A stretch of 8,426 nt of DNA, taken from NCBI GenBank assembly GCA_028717405.1, contig JAQUNY010000064.1:1-8426 (forward strand). Direction: 5' to 3'. The notes beneath the pieces were generated by a model. It was not told the DNA's origin and made no database searches. It saw nothing but the letters and a program-made list of their open reading frames with translations. Position 1 is the first letter of the stretch, and each line of letters starts with the position of its first letter. Shown piece by piece: positions 6,187-8,426 of the stretch. Source of the stretch: Eubacteriales bacterium (GTDB lineage Bacteria > Bacillota > Clostridia > JAQUNY01). The position numbers and the translations under genes are program-made.

Positions 6187-7866
6187 CTATTTCCAGGTCG
6201 CGCCTTTTGCCGTTGATGTGACATTACGGGCAAACATCCTCAGGAAAGGCTTGAATTTTGATTCGTCAAGCTCCCAGTCCAGAGTCTGCAGCCTTTTTTG
6301 TATTTCATCATCATTCAACTCCACGTCCATCTTTCTTGCCCTTACATCAACCGTAATGACATCTCCGTCCCTGACGGCGGCTAACGGGCCGCCTATGGCC
6401 GCCTCAGGAGAGACATACCCTATGCTGAGGCCGCTGCTGCCTCCCGAAAACCTTCCGTCGGTAATAATGGCAATTTTATCATGGAGCGACATCCCCGCAG
6501 CTTCTTTCTGAAACGCGAACGCTGTTGTGCCAAATCTCCCTTTCGGTCCGAGATATCTTATTATTACCGCATCTCCTTCTTTAATGCCGCCATTCCTGAG
6601 CGCCGAAATGGCATCGTCAATTTCGTGGAATATCTTCGCTTTTCCGATGAATTTTTTCAGGGATTCGGGAACCGCCGCCGACTTTACTATGGCTCCGTCC
6701 GGAGCCAGATTCCCATATAGAACCGCTATCCCGCCATCACTGTCAATGGGATTTTCCAGGTTATGGATAACATCCGTGTTATACACTATTGCCCCGCTGC
6801 AGTTTTCTTTAAGAGTCTTCCCGTTCACAGTCATGGCATCTCCGTGAAGCTTAGGCATCAGATTATTCAGGAGTGCTTTGATCCCGCCGGCAGCATCAAA
6901 ATCTTTGAAATAGTAGCTGCTGCTCGGAGCTATTGCCGCAATGAGGGGTATCCTGTGGGAAGCCTTGTCGAAAAAAGACCACCAGTCCCTGTCAAGCCCT
7001 GCCTCATGTGCTATGGCAGGTATATGGAGAAGCAGGTTTGTAGACCCGCCTATGGCTATGTCGGTAATAATCGCATTTTCAACAGCCTCTTCGCTGATTA
7101 TCCGGCGCGCGGTTACGCCTTCCCTGACAAGCTTCATTATTGTCCTTCCCGCATCATACGCAAGTCCGCCCAGCCTCTTGTCTGTCGCGTCCATGGTTGC
7201 GTTTCCGGGCATGGTCATACCCATTGCTTCAGCTATACAGCACATGCTGTTTGCCGTCGTCATCGAGCCGCATGCCCCCTGGCCGCCATGCCCGCAGTAA
7301 TTCATTTCGTCAAATTCCTCCATAGTCATTTTGCCTTCCATCACCTTGCCTACGCTGGAGGATACCATCATTGGGGTTATTTCCCTGCCGGCACAGAGGC
7401 AGTGCGGCATGTAGCCTCCTGTGACCATGATGGCCGGTATGTCGCAGCGTGCCGCCCCCATCAGGTGCCCGGGCACTATTGAATCACATGTGCTTATCAG
7501 GACCATTCCGTCAAACATGTTGGCTTCAATATTGAGCTCGACCTCGTCGGCTATAAGGTTCCTGGAAGGCAGTTCGATATATCTGGGGTCTTTAAGGACC
7601 ATTCCGTCGCAGACTCCTGTAGTTGTGACTTCAAACGGCAGCCCGCCTGCTTCCCTTATGCCCTCCCTGACCCTGAGCGCTATGTCCCGCAGATGAACAT
7701 GCCCCGGATTATATTCATTCCAGGAATTGACTATCGCGATATAAGGTTTTTTCAATTCCTCCCGCGTATACCCCATTCCGTAAAGCAGCCCGTCCCTGGT
7801 CGAGCTTGCCACGCCGAATCCCCATTTGCTGCGTTCAAAAGCTTTCTTCACAGTCTGTTTATTCAT
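6187..7866 (-). CDS. IlvD/Edd-family dehydratase, probably acting on a sugar acid
   Basis: This complete 559-residue protein belongs to the iron-sulfur dehydratases that turn 2,3-dihydroxy acids or aldonates into 2-keto-3-deoxy acids. Visible family motifs are NSWNEYNPGHVHL (47-59), GVCDGM (84-89), ISTCDSIVPGH (124-134), GHGGQGACGSM (192-202), GGSTN (273-277) and DGRFSGGSSG (470-479). Cys127 and Cys199 occupy conserved cluster-ligand positions, and Cys86 is a candidate third. PGHVHL, rather than the PCNxHL of [2Fe-2S] members, resembles the [4Fe-4S] IlvD type. The usual GPKGGPGMxE is instead GPKGRFGTTAF (440-450), and the final stretch is STAKGATWK. No other ilv gene is present and a catabolic SDR follows, so sugar-acid dehydration is preferred over valine/isoleucine synthesis (inference). 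GGGGAGG about 8 bases upstream is a strong ribosome-binding site. Confidence 0.87.
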   Translation of the reverse strand: MNKQTVKKAFERSKWGFGVASSTRDGLLYGMGYTREELKKPYIAIVNSWNEYNPGHVHLRDIALRVREGIREAGGLPFEVTTTGVCDGMVLKDPRYIELPSRNLIADEVELNIEANMFDGMVLISTCDSIVPGHLMGAARCDIPAIMVTGGYMPHCLCAGREITPMMVSSSVGKVMEGKMTMEEFDEMNYCGHGGQGACGSMTTANSMCCIAEAMGMTMPGNATMDATDKRLGGLAYDAGRTIMKLVREGVTARRIISEEAVENAIITDIAIGGSTNLLLHIPAIAHEAGLDRDWWSFFDKASHRIPLIAAIAPSSSYYFKDFDAAGGIKALLNNLMPKLHGDAMTVNGKTLKENCSGAIVYNTDVIHNLENPIDSDGGIAVLYGNLAPDGAIVKSAAVPESLKKFIGKAKIFHEIDDAISALRNGGIKEGDAVIIRYLGPKGRFGTTAFAFQKEAAGMSLHDKIAIITDGRFSGGSSGLSIGYVSPEAAIGGPLAAVRDGDVITVDVRARKMDVELNDDEIQKRLQTLDWELDESKFKPFLRMFARNVTSTAKGATWK

Positions 7867-7945
7867 AATATTTGCCTCCCCGTCATTTGTATGTATTTCG
7901 CGCCCTGCTCAGCCTGTAAGTCTGCACTGTATTTCCGGTATTTGT

Positions 7946-8426
7946 TTAAGGTGTGTCATTTTCCCCATATTTGTCATAAAAGCCCTCTGCCGCACCGGCA
8001 AAGCATACTTCAGGCACCCTCGCCAGCCCTGCGCCCAGCCTCTTGCCGTCCCTGGCAATGATCCCCCCATGAATAACCGGCACGATCCCCGTCTTAAGAA
8101 CTTTTCTGATGTCGATTCCGAGAGGGGTCCCACGATAATCAAAAGCCGGGATCAGATATGCAGAATGATTAGCCAGCGTTATCTCTTCCATCTCCAGCGA
8201 ACGTTTCAGGCCATCGGTAAAACTGCCTCCCTGAGCCCTTAGTACAGCCGGTGATGCAGCTGCCGCAAATGCTCCAAGTCCGGCAGCTTCCAGCATACAG
8301 CTGTCACCGATCCACTGGAGAGCTTCAGGCGCATCCGATCCGGCCAGGATAAGGTTGCCCTCAAGCAACGGCGAATCTGCCTTGTACCATTTATTCCCTG
8401 TCCCTGCGATTTTGATCCCGAACTCA
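7946..8426 (-). CDS. Partial (5' end off right edge): DUF1116 (YlbE/YahG-like) protein, C-terminal part
   Basis: The frame stays open from the TAA at 7946-7948 to the right edge, giving 159 C-terminal residues; the TTG at 8366-8368 is internal. Recognisable family features in order are FGIKIAGTGNKWY, an IGDSCMLEAAGLGAFAAAASPAV block (normally IGDSxITEtxGLGgFAmAaaPAi), EITLANHSAYLIPAFDYRGT, GIDIRKVLKTGIVPVIHGG and GAGLARVPEVCF. Family members are about 420-470 residues, so roughly two thirds is missing. E. coli YlbE is encoded with FdrA and has been linked to oxamate carbamoyltransferase; most other members have no assigned reaction. It lies 79 bases upstream of the dehydratase with no terminator, so probably in one operon. 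An FdrA-like gene would be expected further upstream if this is a typical set. Confident on family, not on function. Confidence 0.8.
   Translation of the reverse strand, partial: EFGIKIAGTGNKWYKADSPLLEGNLILAGSDAPEALQWIGDSCMLEAAGLGAFAAAASPAVLRAQGGSFTDGLKRSLEMEEITLANHSAYLIPAFDYRGTPLGIDIRKVLKTGIVPVIHGGIIARDGKRLGAGLARVPEVCFAGAAEGFYDKYGENDTP

Noticed and set aside
6763..7482. Plus-strand 239-codon frame opposite the dehydratase gene
   Set aside because: It is antisense to a well-conserved coding sequence and its product shows no family motif.
8366..8368. TTG as start of a 140-residue gene
   Set aside because: The frame and DUF1116 similarity continue upstream to the window edge (FGIKIAGTGNKWY), so this TTG is an internal Leu codon.

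Overview
The window looks like a carbohydrate-catabolism region of a bacterium, most likely an anaerobic, plant- or glycan-feeding member of the Bacillota (Clostridia or Paenibacillus-like). That placement is inferred from the family mix (parallel beta-helix lipoprotein, GH99-like/WbsX protein, cupin-AraC regulator, a Gfo/Idh/MocA subfamily I associate with these groups, a DUF1116 protein), the purine-rich ribosome-binding sites and the AT-rich intergenic DNA. No 16S or other phylogenetic marker is present, so it is not firm. I see no tRNA, rRNA, CRISPR array, insertion sequence or attachment site.

Left part (1-2504). A minus-strand gene runs off the left edge. It encodes a probable surface lipoprotein with a pectin-lyase-like beta-helix start, into which a jelly-roll carbohydrate-binding-like domain seems to be inserted. 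Its 5' end overlaps, head to head, a plus-strand remnant of an AraC-type regulator (969-1274) that keeps the DNA-binding domain but has lost its sensor domain. Next comes a complete GH99-like/WbsX gene (1317-2504, minus) without a signal peptide.

Middle (2505-5313). A 414-base AT-rich stretch holds only candidate promoters. A strong GC hairpin (2919-2945) ends the Gfo/Idh/MocA oxidoreductase gene (3022-4254, minus). That gene is divergent from an intact AraC-family regulator (4417-5313, plus). The 162-base region between them has a near-perfect 15-base-period direct repeat and overlapping candidate promoters, as expected of a local control region.

Right part (5315-8426). Three minus-strand genes read toward the regulator: the C-terminal end of a DUF1116 protein (5' part beyond the right edge), an IlvD/Edd-family dehydratase, and a short-chain dehydrogenase/reductase. 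Gaps of 79 and 77 bases, strong Shine-Dalgarno sites and no visible terminator suggest one transcript. The SDR and AraC genes meet tail to tail with one base between their stop codons.

Working model (inference): the surface beta-helix protein and GH99-like protein process a glycan. The Gfo/Idh protein, SDR and dehydratase convert released sugars or sugar acids, under control of the AraC regulator. The DUF1116 protein is the odd partner, since its best-known relatives belong to the FdrA-linked carbamoyltransferase system. Its pairing with a dehydratase whose usual GPKGGPGM motif is changed is the most promising lead to unfamiliar chemistry.
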